The notes: a model not told the origin generated them from the letters alone. A stretch of DNA of 64,000 nt from Methanoregula sp. (GCA_026625165.1 CP112999.1:2110863-2174862); one strand, 5' to 3'. Shown: positions 18,530 to 28,612, numbered from the stretch's first letter. Translations and numbers: made by a program.

Positions 18530-19791
18530 ATGAGCGAAGTTACGGATAAGATCTTTGGGTTGGGTGCAGAAAAAGGGCGATGGGGCCTCGTCATTCTTGG
18601 CATGATCATCAACCTTTGCCTTGGTTCAATCTATTCATGGAGTGTGTTTGTTGGTCCGCTTACCACCTACTTCACCAAGACACTGGGGCAGTCTGTTACT
18701 GCAAACGAGATCCTGTTGCCCTTTTCGGTATTCCTTGCATGCTTTGCCCTTGCGATGCCGTTCACCGGCAGGTATATTGAAAAATATGGTCCGAGGAATA
18801 TCACGATCATCGGGGGGTGCCTTACCGGGTTCGGGTGGCTCCTCTCTTCGTTTGCGGGATCAGTCCAATGGCTCTATCTCTTTTATGGGGTGATCGCCGG
18901 AGCCGGCGTCGGGATCGCGTATGGTGTTCCGGTTGCTGTTGCCGCACGCTGGTTCCCTGACCGCCGTGGACTCGCTGTCGGGCTCACACTGCTCGGGTTT
19001 GGTTTTCCGCGGTTCTGACCGCTAATATTGCCGGAAATCTCATCGGGGTTTCCGGTGTCATGAACACGTTCAGGATTTTCGGTATTGCATTTATCATCCT
19101 GATCGTGGTGCTCGCATTACCCCTGAAATTCCCGCAGGCCGGATTGAGCCCTGCCGGGTGGTCTCCCCCCACTTTAAATCCCGGTGAACAGAACGGATGC
19201 GAAATGCGGCGGGAGCAGGTGCTCAGGACTCCTTCATTCTACGGGCTCTGGGCATGCTACTTCATTGGGTGCCTTGTCGGGCTAATGGCGATTGGGATTG
19301 CAAAACCGGTAGGTACGGATGTGGGTATTGAGACGGGACTTGCCACAGTGCTCTTAGGTGTCTTTGCAATCTTCAACGGTTTTGGACGTCCCGTTTTCGG
19401 TGCCCTCACAGACAAGCTTACCCCGCGGAATACTGCCATACTATCATTCATCCTGATTGCATTTGCCTCGCTTCTAATGTGGCAGGTCCCGGTTGTACCG
19501 GTATACATCCTTGCCTTTGTCATTCTCTGGGGGTGTCTTGGCAGCTGGCTCGCCATCGCACCGACTGCCTGCGGGAGTTACTTTGGCACTTGTGATTACC
19601 CGCGTTGTTACGGGGTTCTTTTCCTTGCATATGGCGCTGGCGGAATTGTCGGACCCCAGCTTGCCGGGTTCATCAAAACTTCAAGCGGTTCGTATCTTGG
19701 GGTGTTTCCCTACGTACTTGCCCTTGCAGTTATAGGACTTGTGATTGCTTTTACCCTCTTGAAACCACCAAAAGCCCTACATCAGGAATAA
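18530..19791 (+). pseudogene. OFA-family MFS transporter, frameshifted copy
   Basis: The two frames 18530-19018 and about 19007-19791 together encode a protein matching the transporter at 15079 from first to last residue. At the T-run 19003-19006 one T is missing relative to the intact copy: the first frame ends with 'LLGFGFPRF' where the paralogue continues 'LGFGFSAVLTANIAG', and the second frame resumes at exactly that point. The ATG at 18530 aligns with the paralogue's start. It is either a true inactivating frameshift, a phase-variable homopolymer, or a sequencing error. The rest of the gene is undecayed, so damage would be recent. Confidence 0.85.
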
Positions 19792-20072
19792 TCATTTCTC
19801 TCCTTTTTTTATAACGGGCACTATCACATTTCAGGGAAATCCATCACCGGTTCACACGATACCGCATAAAATCCCGGCATCCATCTTCACCGAAATCCTG
19901 GCCTTCAAATCCTTGGATCACGACACGCCTTACCTGCCGTTCTGCATTACGGGGTATAAGACGAGGGTATTGTGAACAGGGGGCCACGATAGAGGATTAC
20001 TCAGGCACAATAATACTCCAACACGGAACTCAGAAAGGTGAGATGTGCGTGCCAATTTTTCTTCTATTATTA
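19792..20072. other. intergenic region with T-run terminator
   Basis: No gene is visible in these 281 bases between the broken transporter and the NAD-kinase-like gene. A run of seven T at 19804-19810 is a likely archaeal terminator for the acs-OFA transcript. The remainder shows no clear repeat. Confidence 0.5.
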
Positions 20073-21185
20073 CTATTCAGCCATAGGCTGGTAGATCCTC
20101 TTTCGCTGCGCAATCCGGTACCCTGAGATGACCTGCATATGATCCCCGAATGCGGCATCAAGCGAGGAGTCCCCGGTATCAACATACAAAACGGGTGTTC
20201 TTGAAAGCTTGTATGGCGTTGCGACAACGATGATATTGTTAATCCCGATTATCCTGATCACTGCCGGGCTAACCTGCTGGGTGCCCCTTCCCAGCACAAA
20301 CCCCTGTGCACCGATGATGCTGATGATCAGTCTTGCCTCCCGTTCGCTGGAAAGCAGGGCGAGGATCCCATTCTCACTGAGATCAGCAGCCACAAGCATC
20401 CTCCCCCGGATCGCATCAAACCCGAGAAGGGTCTTATTAACACCAAGCACATCTGCAATCATTTTTGTCGTCGTCCCGGGTCCCAGAATGGTGAGCTTAT
20501 CAGGAGTCCCGTCAACAACCTCAGATATAAACTGTGCAATTTCTGCCTTGGCTCTTTCCTCATCCGGCTGCTCAAAGACCTGTTTTGTGCCAGCGACTTT
20601 CTCTAAAATGTAGGGCGTCTTGGCATAACCATAGAGCGTGGTACGAAGGGCTCCACCCCTGTACGCGCCCTCATCCACATCGACAACCTCTCCATCCCGC
20701 AGAGGTGTGGTGCCGGTCTGCTCCAGGAGTTCGGCTGCCGCCTGAGGGGATACTGCAAATACCCCCGAATACATCTTGACTCCGGCAGGGATTCCAAGCA
20801 TGGGGACTTGGGTTCCTACAACATCAAAGACATCCCGGGCAGTTCCATCTCCCCCGCAGAACACGATCATCTCCACACCGGAATTGAGGAATTTCCGGCA
20901 GGCATTTTTTGTGTCTTCTGCGGTTGTCTTTTCCGGACTGCAATATTCAACAGAGAAGTGTGTTATTTTGGCTTTTTGCATCGCGGCTTCTCCCATATTG
21001 CCAGAACAGGTGAAGAACCGGAGGTTGACACATTTCAGGGCGCGAAGTGCTTCCTCAGCCCGTTTCTGTGCATGGGGAACTGCTCCCCGTATTGTTGCCT
21101 CATAAACGAGCCCGTCTGTGCCTTTTAGACCTACAGCCCCACCCATCCCTGCGTAAGGATTGATGAGAAAACCGATGGTATGCAT
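20073..21185 (-). CDS. ATP-NAD kinase-like protein (COG3199)
   Basis: A 370-residue protein of the ATP-NAD/AcoX kinase-like family. The N terminus 'IGFLINPYAGMGGAVGLKGTDG' and the 'VFCGGDGTARDVFDVVG' segment around residues 105-125 correspond to the GGDGT nucleotide-binding motif of NAD kinases and diacylglycerol kinases. The C-terminal half is specific to COG3199. The substrate is not established; phosphorylation of NAD or a related small molecule is inferred. Its start lies 11 bases after the TrpB2 stop on the same strand, so the two are probably cotranscribed. Confidence 0.82.
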   Translation of the reverse strand: MHTIGFLINPYAGMGGAVGLKGTDGLVYEATIRGAVPHAQKRAEEALRALKCVNLRFFTCSGNMGEAAMQKAKITHFSVEYCSPEKTTAEDTKNACRKFLNSGVEMIVFCGGDGTARDVFDVVGTQVPMLGIPAGVKMYSGVFAVSPQAAAELLEQTGTTPLRDGEVVDVDEGAYRGGALRTTLYGYAKTPYILEKVAGTKQVFEQPDEERAKAEIAQFISEVVDGTPDKLTILGPGTTTKMIADVLGVNKTLLGFDAIRGRMLVAADLSENGILALLSSEREARLIISIIGAQGFVLGRGTQQVSPAVIRIIGINNIIVVATPYKLSRTPVLYVDTGDSSLDAAFGDHMQVISGYRIAQRKRIYQPMAE

Positions 21186-21196
21186 GTAAAAAGAGA

Positions 21197-22555
21197 TCAG
21201 GGGACTTTTGGGATCCGTGCGAGCGACTCTTTGATGAGCGCATCCGGATACTCGTAGTCCACGAGGCTGCCTGCGTAGTAGGCATCATATGCTGACATAT
21301 CGAAGTTGCCATGCCCGGAGCAATTGAACAGAATGGTCTTCTTCTCGCCATTCTTTTTACATTTCAGGGCTTCATCGATGGCTCCTTTTACTGCGTGGGA
21401 TGTCTCCGGTGCAATAATAATCCCTTCGGTCCTGGCAAAAATCTGGGCGGCATCGAAGACCTCGCTCTGGTGGTAGGATACGGCCCGCATTACGCCATCA
21501 TGAACAAGACGGGAGACAATTGGCGAGTCGCCGTGATAACGGAGGCCACCGGCATGAATTGAGGGCGGGACAAAGTCATGCCCCAGCGTGAACATCTTGA
21601 GGAGCGGGGTATACCCGGCTTCGTCTGCGAGGTCATAGGTATACAGGCCTTTGGTCAGTGTAGGGCAGGACGCCGGTTCTACACCGATAATATCCACGTC
21701 TTTATGTTTCCCTGTAAGTTTGTCCCCGGCAAACGGGAACGAGATCCCTGCAAAGTTGGAGCCGCCGCCAACGCATCCGATCACCACGTCCGGGTAATCA
21801 TCGACCGTCGCCAGCTGCTCCTGGGCCTCTAAGCCCATTACCGTCTGGTGAAGGCAGACATGGTTCAGCACCGAGCCCAGCGCATAGTTGGTATTGCTGT
21901 GGCTTGCGGCATCCTCCACCGCCTCGGATATTGCCATGCCGAGACTTCCCGGGGTCTCCGGATCTTTTACGAGCATTGCCTGCCCGGATTTTGTCTTGGT
22001 GCTGGGGCTGGGGATACACTCTGCCCCCCATACCTGCATCATCGACTTCCGGTACGGTTTCTGGGTATAGCTTGATCGGACCATGTAGATAGTGCATTGC
22101 AGACCGTAAAGCATCGTCGCAAATGCAAGGGCGGATCCCCACTGCCCCGCGCCGGTTTCGGTAGCGATCCTCTCAACACCGGCTTTCATGTTGTAGTATG
22201 CCTGCGGGATTGAGGTGTTGGGCTTGTGGCTCCCTGCCGGGCTCACTCCTTCCCATTTGTAATAGATCTTTGCGGGTGTTTTCAGGTACTTTTCAAGCCG
22301 GTGCGCACGGTAGAGCGGGCTTGGCCTCCAGAGCCGGAGAACATCCTGCACATCTTCAGGAATATCAATAGTACGCTGGGTGGTGACCTCCTGTTTGATC
22401 AGCTCCATAGGAAATATTGCTTTCAGGTCATCGGGACCAATCGGCTTTTTGGTCTGCGGATGGAGCGGGGGGTCAAGGGGAGAGGGCAGATCTGCCTGGA
22501 CGTTATACCATTTTTTAGGCATCTGCTCCTCATCAAGGAGAATCTTGGTCTGCAT
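21197..22555 (-). CDS. trpB2: tryptophan synthase beta subunit, TrpB2 type
   Basis: A 452-residue PLP enzyme of the TrpB2 branch, which makes tryptophan from indole and serine or uses related substrates. The PLP lysine K111 lies in '[12 protein letters not shown]'; '[16 protein letters not shown]' and the phosphate-binding '[12 protein letters not shown]' are present. The N-terminal extension of about 60 residues before the core is typical of TrpB2 and separates it from TrpB1. No trpA is adjacent, as is common for this branch. TATATA at 22580-22585 predicts a short leader for the ATG at 22555. Confidence 0.92.
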   Translation of the reverse strand: MQTKILLDEEQMPKKWYNVQADLPSPLDPPLHPQTKKPIGPDDLKAIFPMELIKQEVTTQRTIDIPEDVQDVLRLWRPSPLYRAHRLEKYLKTPAKIYYKWEGVSPAGSHKPNTSIPQAYYNMKAGVERIATETGAGQWGSALAFATMLYGLQCTIYMVRSSYTQKPYRKSMMQVWGAECIPSPSTKTKSGQAMLVKDPETPGSLGMAISEAVEDAASHSNTNYALGSVLNHVCLHQTVMGLEAQEQLATVDDYPDVVIGCVGGGSNFAGISFPFAGDKLTGKHKDVDIIGVEPASCPTLTKGLYTYDLADEAGYTPLLKMFTLGHDFVPPSIHAGGLRYHGDSPIVSRLVHDGVMRAVSYHQSEVFDAAQIFARTEGIIIAPETSHAVKGAIDEALKCKKNGEKKTILFNCSGHGNFDMSAYDAYYAGSLVDYEYPDALIKESLARIPKVP

Positions 22556-22578
22556 ATATTCATTTATTCAATTGTACA

Positions 22579-22590
22579 GATATATACTTA
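22579..22590 (-). promoter_or_regulatory. TATA box of trpB2
   Basis: Read on the minus strand the sequence is AAGTATATATCT, 25-35 bases before the ATG at 22555. Confidence 0.55.
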
Positions 22591-22773
22591 ATTGAACAAA
22601 TTTGTTATTTGATGTAACATTAAATACAATTTTTTGGGTCGGAGGAGCCTTAAATAGGCGATATTCCTCTCAACCCGCGTGAACGGGGATTTTAGCAGTC
22701 TGCCCAAGCAAGAAAAATCACACATTTATCCTCATCCTGTCCATGGTATTGTACACAAAGGAGCCTGCCGATT

Positions 22774-23571
22774 ATGCCATTTATTTACTATGGACAGGGG
22801 GTTGCCCCACTTTACCAGGATTTTGCTGAGCGCCTGATGTCACATCTCGCACTCAAAGGTACCGAGATCACCCACCAGATGCTCAACCCTGCCTCAGCCC
22901 AGATGGATGTGAAACATACCGGTGAGACCGGAAAACTCAACTTCGCGATTGAGAGGGAGAATGTCAAGGTGGTCTACACGGTGGATCGTGAACGCAAGGA
23001 GGAGTCCAAGGGGGTCATGGGAGCGGTTACCGGCGCCGGTCTCGGTGGCATCCTCGGCAGCGTCCTGCGCCGGGACCAGGGGGTCGGTGATGCGATTGCG
23101 GGGGCACTTGGCGGTGCTGCGGCCGGAGGAGCTTATGGTGCTTACGATGGGTACCAGGAATCACAGGAACAGCGCACGAATTTTGCTGCAGTCCTTGCCG
23201 AGACTGTAAAGGAGGTCGAGGACGAACTTCAGAACATCCTGCAGGGACAGGAACAGGCACGCGAAGCGACCCGGGAAAAAGCCCGCGAGAAGATAGCTGA
23301 AGAGTCAGGAAAGGCTGAAGAGTACCGCTCCCTCCTTGAAGAACTGTACGGGCAGATCCTTTCTGTGCAGGAAGAAATTGAACTAGCAAAGAGCGAAGGG
23401 GGGAAAATTTCAAAGCCAAAAGCACGCATCGACCGTGCCAACGCGCTCTACCAGGAAGCACAGGCTGCATTCGACAAAAAAGAGTACAGCTCCATCAGGC
23501 CCAAAGCAACCGCTGCGCAGAGCATGGTAGACAAAGCCCGTGAGCTGATGGCGTCGGGAGATGTGGAATGA
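22774..23571 (+). CDS. glycine-zipper and coiled-coil protein of unknown function
   Basis: A 265-residue protein I cannot assign to a characterised family. Residues 1-70 form a small alpha/beta region. Residues about 80-130 are a glycine zipper ('GAVTGAGLGGILGSVL', 'AIAGALGGAAAGGAYGAYDG') of the kind that inserts in or packs against membranes. Residues 135-265 are strongly charged and helical, probably coiled coil ('EQAREATREKAREKIAEESGK'). There is no signal peptide. GGAG lies ahead of the ATG at 22774. A membrane-associated stress or scaffold role is only a guess. Confidence 0.7.
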   Translation: MPFIYYGQGVAPLYQDFAERLMSHLALKGTEITHQMLNPASAQMDVKHTGETGKLNFAIERENVKVVYTVDRERKEESKGVMGAVTGAGLGGILGSVLRRDQGVGDAIAGALGGAAAGGAYGAYDGYQESQEQRTNFAAVLAETVKEVEDELQNILQGQEQAREATREKAREKIAEESGKAEEYRSLLEELYGQILSVQEEIELAKSEGGKISKPKARIDRANALYQEAQAAFDKKEYSSIRPKATAAQSMVDKARELMASGDVE

Positions 23572-23762
23572 GGGGACCAGAAAAGAATTGATTTCCGTAT
23601 AAATGGGCAGCTAATTCTTGGTGTTTGGGATAAAATAATCAAATCGATTTTCCTTTTTTTAAATTCAGATTATCTGCCGTACTCAGCAAGAATATAAATG
23701 AGGGGATGCAAAGTTATTAAAAGTTGTTATTCGAGCAACAACAATATGGTTCGTTGGCGGAC

Positions 23763-23771
23763 GGTGATGAG
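23763..23771 (+). promoter_or_regulatory. ribosome site deciding a start
   Basis: GGTGATGAG stands three bases before the ATG at 23775, favouring it over the earlier in-frame TTG at 23724. Confidence 0.55.
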
Positions 23772-23774
23772 AGA

Positions 23775-24443
23775 ATGCAGCGTTCAATTACTGAAATATT
23801 TTCAAATCCGGATATCTTTTTTCGGGATCTGATGACAGAAAAAGAAAACCTCAAAGTCCCGGCGCTCATCGTGATTGCAGGAGGGATCGTCGCTGCTGCA
23901 TACGCATATGAAGTCGGTGGCCTGACGGGACAGATGATGGGAAACCTCATGGCCGGCATAGGGACCATCATCGCGGTCTGGGCAATTGCCGGAGCCCTTA
24001 TCGGAACATTGCTGTTCTGGGTTATCTGGGCCGGGATATTTTATACCATGTCCTCACTTTTCAGGGGTAAAGGCAGTTTCAGGCGCACCATGGAGTCGGT
24101 AGGATATGGTTATCTCCCGCAGGTTGCCGGAACTATCATAACGCTTATCATTTCCTTTTTCTACATCCCGAAAGTGCGAGTGCCGGAAATTTCCGCAGCT
24201 GCCCTTCAAGACCCACAGGTGATACAGGAAGCCATCAAGGCCCTCATGCATGATCCGGCCATGATGGAACTGGCACAGATCTCTTCAATTATCACAATCA
24301 TTGTTCTCTTACTGAGCGCAAATATCTGGATCTTTGGATTGAAACACGCAAGGGTGCTCCCGATAAGGGATGCTGCAATCTGTGTGCTCGTACCGGTTGT
24401 CGGTTATGTTGTCTATCTGCTCTATATGCTGGCCGTGATATAA
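23775..24443 (+). CDS. Yip1-family membrane protein
   Basis: A protein of about 222 residues with five hydrophobic segments and the layout of the Yip1/DUF1282 family: a short cytoplasmic N terminus ('ITEIFSNPDIFFRDLM'), then helices with 'YTMSSLFRGKGSFRRTMESVGYGYLPQ' between the second and third. Such proteins often stand beside ABC exporters in archaea, but their biochemical role is unknown. The next gene begins directly after the stop codon, and an ABC ATPase and permease follow, so all four genes appear to form one operon. Confidence 0.82.
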   Translation: MQRSITEIFSNPDIFFRDLMTEKENLKVPALIVIAGGIVAAAYAYEVGGLTGQMMGNLMAGIGTIIAVWAIAGALIGTLLFWVIWAGIFYTMSSLFRGKGSFRRTMESVGYGYLPQVAGTIITLIISFFYIPKVRVPEISAAALQDPQVIQEAIKALMHDPAMMELAQISSIITIIVLLLSANIWIFGLKHARVLPIRDAAICVLVPVVGYVVYLLYMLAVI

Positions 24444-25610
24444 ATGAAAAAGATACTTGTTTATTCAACTATTATCCTGTGTCTGCTTCTTGCCGCATTT
24501 ATCGGAGTGGCAACCGCATACCAGACTGATTCCTCTCTTACTGCCGCAGGGAAAATCTATGTTTCCAAGATGATGTATGATCCCACGGTTTTTTTTACAG
24601 GTGATACCGGAACTGTCACTGTTGAGGTCACAAACGGCAACTTCACCGGTACGGACCAGGGGGTTGTGGTAAATCATGCAACATTTTCTGATAAAAATAT
24701 CCGGCTCACCAGCGGGTCATATGATTCTTCGTCCAATATTGGTCCCGGTAAGTCCCGGACATTCACATTTTCTGTCGTTGCAGATGTTAGGGAGGGCACG
24801 TATTATCCGACATTCTCGTTGAGTTTCCGTGATGCTGACAGCTTGTTCCACCGTGATATGGTACAGGTAGACAACACCCCGCTCATCGTGACGGTTTTAA
24901 GCAAACCCGATGCGTTCACGCAAGACAGGAAAAAAACTATTACCGTACAGGTGGCAAATCCGCGGAAAAATGATGTGAAAAATGTCGTCCTTGAAGTTAC
25001 CGGTGCCGGCTTTGATGTAACACCTTCAGAGACTTTTATTGGTTCACTTGCATCCGGAGCCAAGACCACAGCAGATATAGCAGTAACCCCCTACCAGCCA
25101 ACAACACTCGGTCTTACCGTGAAGTATAACAATGGCGATAACCCTCATAAAGTCACCACAGAACTCCCGATCGTCTTTGGGCCGGATAAGAAGCAGGCAG
25201 AGCCGATCATCAGCAATATTCAGGTGAAATCAACTAACGGTATCTATCATATCACCGGTGATGTGACCAATGCCGGGCTGGAAAATGCCAACTCTGTCGT
25301 GGTCACATCCCTGTTTCCTGCAGTTCCCGAGGACCCGTACAAATCATACGTGGTGGGAGTCCTCAAGCCGGATGATTTTGGCAGCTTTGAGGTGACTTTT
25401 TCCGCAGATAACGGCGCTATTATTCCGGTCCAGATGTCGTACAAGGATGCAGATGGAAATGTAATTACATCCCGGCAGGATGTCAAGATTTCCGTGAACT
25501 CCGCTTCATCTCAGACGAACGATCTTCCCGTGATCCCCATTATCGCCGGGATCATTATCGTCGGAGTATTTGTCGGAGGATGGTTCTTCTACCTTAAAAA
25601 GAAGAAGTGA
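24444..25610 (+). CDS. secreted COG1361/CARDB-like protein, C-terminally anchored
   Basis: A 388-residue exported protein. Residues 1-26 are a signal peptide ending near 'GVATAYQ'. The middle holds two or three Ig-like beta domains of the COG1361/CARDB type ('GDTGTVTVEVTNG', 'ITVQVANPRKNDVKNVVLEV', 'YHITGDVTNAGLENANSVVV'). One membrane helix at the C terminus is followed by a lysine cluster. In archaea such proteins commonly accompany MacB-like ABC transporters, as here, and may pass cargo through the surface layer. It starts right after the Yip1 gene stop. Confidence 0.85.
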   Translation: MKKILVYSTIILCLLLAAFIGVATAYQTDSSLTAAGKIYVSKMMYDPTVFFTGDTGTVTVEVTNGNFTGTDQGVVVNHATFSDKNIRLTSGSYDSSSNIGPGKSRTFTFSVVADVREGTYYPTFSLSFRDADSLFHRDMVQVDNTPLIVTVLSKPDAFTQDRKKTITVQVANPRKNDVKNVVLEVTGAGFDVTPSETFIGSLASGAKTTADIAVTPYQPTTLGLTVKYNNGDNPHKVTTELPIVFGPDKKQAEPIISNIQVKSTNGIYHITGDVTNAGLENANSVVVTSLFPAVPEDPYKSYVVGVLKPDDFGSFEVTFSADNGAIIPVQMSYKDADGNVITSRQDVKISVNSASSQTNDLPVIPIIAGIIIVGVFVGGWFFYLKKKK

Positions 25611-25618
25611 TCTTTTCC

Positions 25619-26296
25619 ATGGACGAACAGGCAGTCATGTCGTTTCGGGACGTGGTGAAGGTATACCCGCTTCCCGCAGGAGACGTCACCGCACTCGATG
25701 GTGTCACGTTCCGGGTGGACCGGGGGGAGTTTATCTCAATCATGGGGCCATCCGGATCCGGGAAGTCCACGCTGCTCAACCTTATGGGGTGCCTTGACAC
25801 CCCGACTTCCGGTGACATCTTCATCAGCGGCACCAGGATTGGGGATATGACCGATGCTGAGCTGACCAGCCTCCGCAGGGACCGGATCGGTTTTATCTTC
25901 CAGTATTTCAACCTCTTTCCGCTGTTAAACACCATTGAGAATGTAACGTTCCCAATGATGCTGAAATCACAAAAGACGGTTGATGAAAAAAAAGCACGCG
26001 ATGTGCTCCGGGCAGTCCAGCTGGAGGAAGAACTCTATACACATACTCCGATGGAACTCTCCGGGGGCCAGCAGCAGCGGGTTGCCGTCGCACGGGCACT
26101 CGTCAACGACCCGGACATCCTGCTCTGTGATGAGCCGACAGGCAACCTTGACTCAAAAACAGGAGCGGGTATTATGGACCTGATGACCGAACTCAACCGC
26201 AACGGTACGACGATCATCATGGTAACCCATGACCCCAATATCGCAAAATACTCAAACCGGACCATCCGTATTGCCGATGGGAGGATTGTGGAATGA
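25619..26296 (+). CDS. ABC transporter ATPase, MacB/LolD type
   Basis: A 225-residue ATP-binding subunit. Walker A is GPSGSGKS (residues 43-50); the signature 'LSGGQQQR', Walker B 'ILLCDEPTGNLDS' and the H-loop 'VTHD' are intact. It is most like the LolD/MacB/FtsE group that powers FtsX-fold permeases and uses mechanical force instead of moving substrate through a channel. The ATG at 25619 is preferred to the GTG at 25607, because GTGATC over the previous stop can act as its ribosome site. The stop overlaps the permease start (ATGA). Confidence 0.93.
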   Translation: MDEQAVMSFRDVVKVYPLPAGDVTALDGVTFRVDRGEFISIMGPSGSGKSTLLNLMGCLDTPTSGDIFISGTRIGDMTDAELTSLRRDRIGFIFQYFNLFPLLNTIENVTFPMMLKSQKTVDEKKARDVLRAVQLEEELYTHTPMELSGGQQQRVAVARALVNDPDILLCDEPTGNLDSKTGAGIMDLMTELNRNGTTIIMVTHDPNIAKYSNRTIRIADGRIVE

Positions 26297-27492
26297 GCGG
26301 TGGGATATTTTTTGAGATCGCGAAAAGGAATATCCGGATCCATATGCTCCGCTCATCGCTTGCGATGCTTGGAATCATCATTGGTGTCGTTGCCATTGCG
26401 TCCATGGGTATTCTGGGCAACAGCATGGTGCTCGCGGTATCAGATAGCTTACGGACGGTTGGCGACAGTGTCATCGTCACTCCCCATGTCGGGGGTACCG
26501 CCCGCGGGTTTGGCGGAGGGACGGGGGGGGGATCATCCTCGCTCTCCATCTCCGAGCAGGATTACCAGCAGATAAAACGCGTATCAGCCCCGAATGTGGC
26601 GATCCCGGTGCTCCAGACATCTGACCGGATGAAGCTTGGTGTGGGCACCGATGATATCGTGGCACCTGTCTATGGCCTGAACCCTGATGATGTCCCGGAC
26701 CTCCTGAAATTAAAAGAAGGCGGGTACAGCCGGGGCAATTCCGGGTGTCTCGTAGGATCCAAATTCGCTGATGACAACAAAGTCAAGGTCGGAACACGGA
26801 TCGCAATCGGTACTGACGGGACCAAAGGAACACTCCGGGTTACCGGTATCATCGAGGAAAGGGGGATGGCATTTGATGTCAGCACCGATTCCGCGATCGT
26901 TGCGACAAAAGACTGGTTTGATAATGCCTACAGCCGCAGTGACTATGACAAGGTCGTGATCAAGGTCAAAAACCTCGATGATCTCCCGACGGTCAAGACC
27001 GCGATCGAGAAGCAGATGAACCGCCGGGACACAATTGTTGATGTAATGGACACCCGTAAAACGATGGAGACCATTTTTCAGGCATTCGGTCAGATCACCA
27101 CATTTGTCACCGCGATTGGCGGGATATCGATGATCGTCGCAGGGGTTTCTATCCTCAATATCATGATGATGTCGGTGACGGAACGGATCAAGGAGATAGG
27201 TATCATGCGGAGCATCGGGGCACAGAAGCAGGAAGTGATGCGGATGTTCCTGTACGAAGCGCTGATCCTCGGGATTGCCGGAAGCCTTATTGGTGGCGTT
27301 TTAAGCCTGCTCGGTGGATATGCCATCAGCAGCATGATGTTACAGACAACGAAATACCTGTTCGTCCCCTCGAGCCTCATCAACATCGTCTATGGCGTGA
27401 GTTTTGGTATTGTCGTATGCCTTGTCTGTGGTATCTACCCGGCATGGCGGGCGGCAAACTTAAACCCGATCGATGCGCTGCGTCACGAGTGA
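26293..27492 (+). CDS. ABC transporter permease, MacB/FtsX type
   Basis: A 399-residue permease with the MacB topology: one N-terminal helix ('LRSSLAMLGIIIGVVAIASMG'), a large extracytoplasmic domain of about 220 residues with a glycine-rich loop near residue 75, then three C-terminal helices with 'ERIKEIGIMRSIGAQKQEV', the coupling helix to the ATPase. It completes the four-gene export cluster. Substrate unknown; MacB-like systems export peptides or lipoproteins. Confidence 0.92.
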   Translation: MSGGIFFEIAKRNIRIHMLRSSLAMLGIIIGVVAIASMGILGNSMVLAVSDSLRTVGDSVIVTPHVGGTARGFGGGTGGGSSSLSISEQDYQQIKRVSAPNVAIPVLQTSDRMKLGVGTDDIVAPVYGLNPDDVPDLLKLKEGGYSRGNSGCLVGSKFADDNKVKVGTRIAIGTDGTKGTLRVTGIIEERGMAFDVSTDSAIVATKDWFDNAYSRSDYDKVVIKVKNLDDLPTVKTAIEKQMNRRDTIVDVMDTRKTMETIFQAFGQITTFVTAIGGISMIVAGVSILNIMMMSVTERIKEIGIMRSIGAQKQEVMRMFLYEALILGIAGSLIGGVLSLLGGYAISSMMLQTTKYLFVPSSLINIVYGVSFGIVVCLVCGIYPAWRAANLNPIDALRHE

Positions 27493-27563
27493 GTTTAATC
27501 AATAAACCATAATCTTTGTTTTAACAGAACCTTTTAACCGGTTGCGTACATAACTAAAATCCT

Positions 27564-28424
27564 ATGAGCCCGGCACCCAATCCCCCACCCTTTGATTTAG
27601 ACTGGAACGAAATCTGGAAGGCGCGGCAGCTGCGGCACGAGGCGTCGAAACACTTCGATGATCCCTCGCATAACTGGGACAGGAAGGAGAATGCCGAGCG
27701 GTACAATGCCGGTTCGAAGAGCGAGTACGACGCCCGGGTTAAGATAACAATCGCCAGCCTTGAGATCAGCCGTACGTCGCGTGTGCTGGACATCGGCGCC
27801 GGGCCTGGCACACTCGCACTCCCGCTCGCCCCGCTCGTCAGCGAAATAACCGCAGTTGAACCGGGAAAAGGGATGGTCGATCTCCTGTACGAGAACATGA
27901 AAAAAGAGGGGATCAAAAACATCACCTGCATACAGAAACGCTGGGAGGATGTCGACATCTCCCGGGATCTTGCCCCACAGTACGATGTGGTTATCGCGTC
28001 GCTCTCCCTCACGATGGAAGATATAAGAGAATCGCTTGCCAAGATGGATGCTGCTTCATCCGGGTATGTCTACCTCTTCTGGTTTGCTGACCCGCCGTTC
28101 TGGGAGCGGATGTATGTCGACCTCTGGCCAGAGCTGCATGGCGAGACCTATCATCCCGGGCCCAAAGCCGACTGCCTCTTCAACGTCCTGTACCAGATGG
28201 GAATTTACCCGAATGTTGAGATGCTTCCGTTGCAGAAAGAATACCGGTTCTCCACCCGCAGGGAGATGACAGCGTTCTTCCGAAAACGGTTTGCGGCAAA
28301 GACGCCAAGACAGAAACTCGTTCTGGACAGGTATCTCAAACCGCTGATCCGGAAAGAAGGGGACGAGGTCGTGATCTCCGGGGACTCGAAACTTGCGAAG
28401 GTGTGGTGGAAGAAGGCAGAATAA
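27564..28424 (+). CDS. class I SAM-dependent methyltransferase
   Basis: A 286-residue methyltransferase. Motif I 'VLDIGAGPGTLALPLA' lies near residues 74-89, motif II 'EITAVEPGKGMVDLL' and a later 'YDVVIASLSLTME' follow. The C-terminal part ('MYVDLWPELHGETYHPGPKADCLFNVLYQMG') is specific and not known to me from a characterised enzyme. It is the last ordinary gene before the GC-tract island. Substrate unknown. Confidence 0.85.
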   Translation: MSPAPNPPPFDLDWNEIWKARQLRHEASKHFDDPSHNWDRKENAERYNAGSKSEYDARVKITIASLEISRTSRVLDIGAGPGTLALPLAPLVSEITAVEPGKGMVDLLYENMKKEGIKNITCIQKRWEDVDISRDLAPQYDVVIASLSLTMEDIRESLAKMDAASSGYVYLFWFADPPFWERMYVDLWPELHGETYHPGPKADCLFNVLYQMGIYPNVEMLPLQKEYRFSTRREMTAFFRKRFAAKTPRQKLVLDRYLKPLIRKEGDEVVISGDSKLAKVWWKKAE

Positions 28425-28591
28425 GCTTAAGTTCTTGATGAAATCCCCGTTGCCACCCACTCAGGGTCCGTGGGGAACGCCCCCCCTCCAAATTCATTTA
28501 CCCCCTCCGTTTTTCCCCACACCAGACCAGTTTCCAGAAACCTCCCGACGAAAACAGGGTGGCACCCCTGCCCGCGGACAAGGGGTAACTC

Positions 28592-28612
28592 GAAGATATC
28601 TTTGATATCTTC
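28592..28612. repeat. perfect inverted repeat
   Basis: GAAGATATC, a TTT loop, and GATATCTTC form a perfect nine-base-pair hairpin 170 bases after the methyltransferase gene. Confidence 0.7.
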
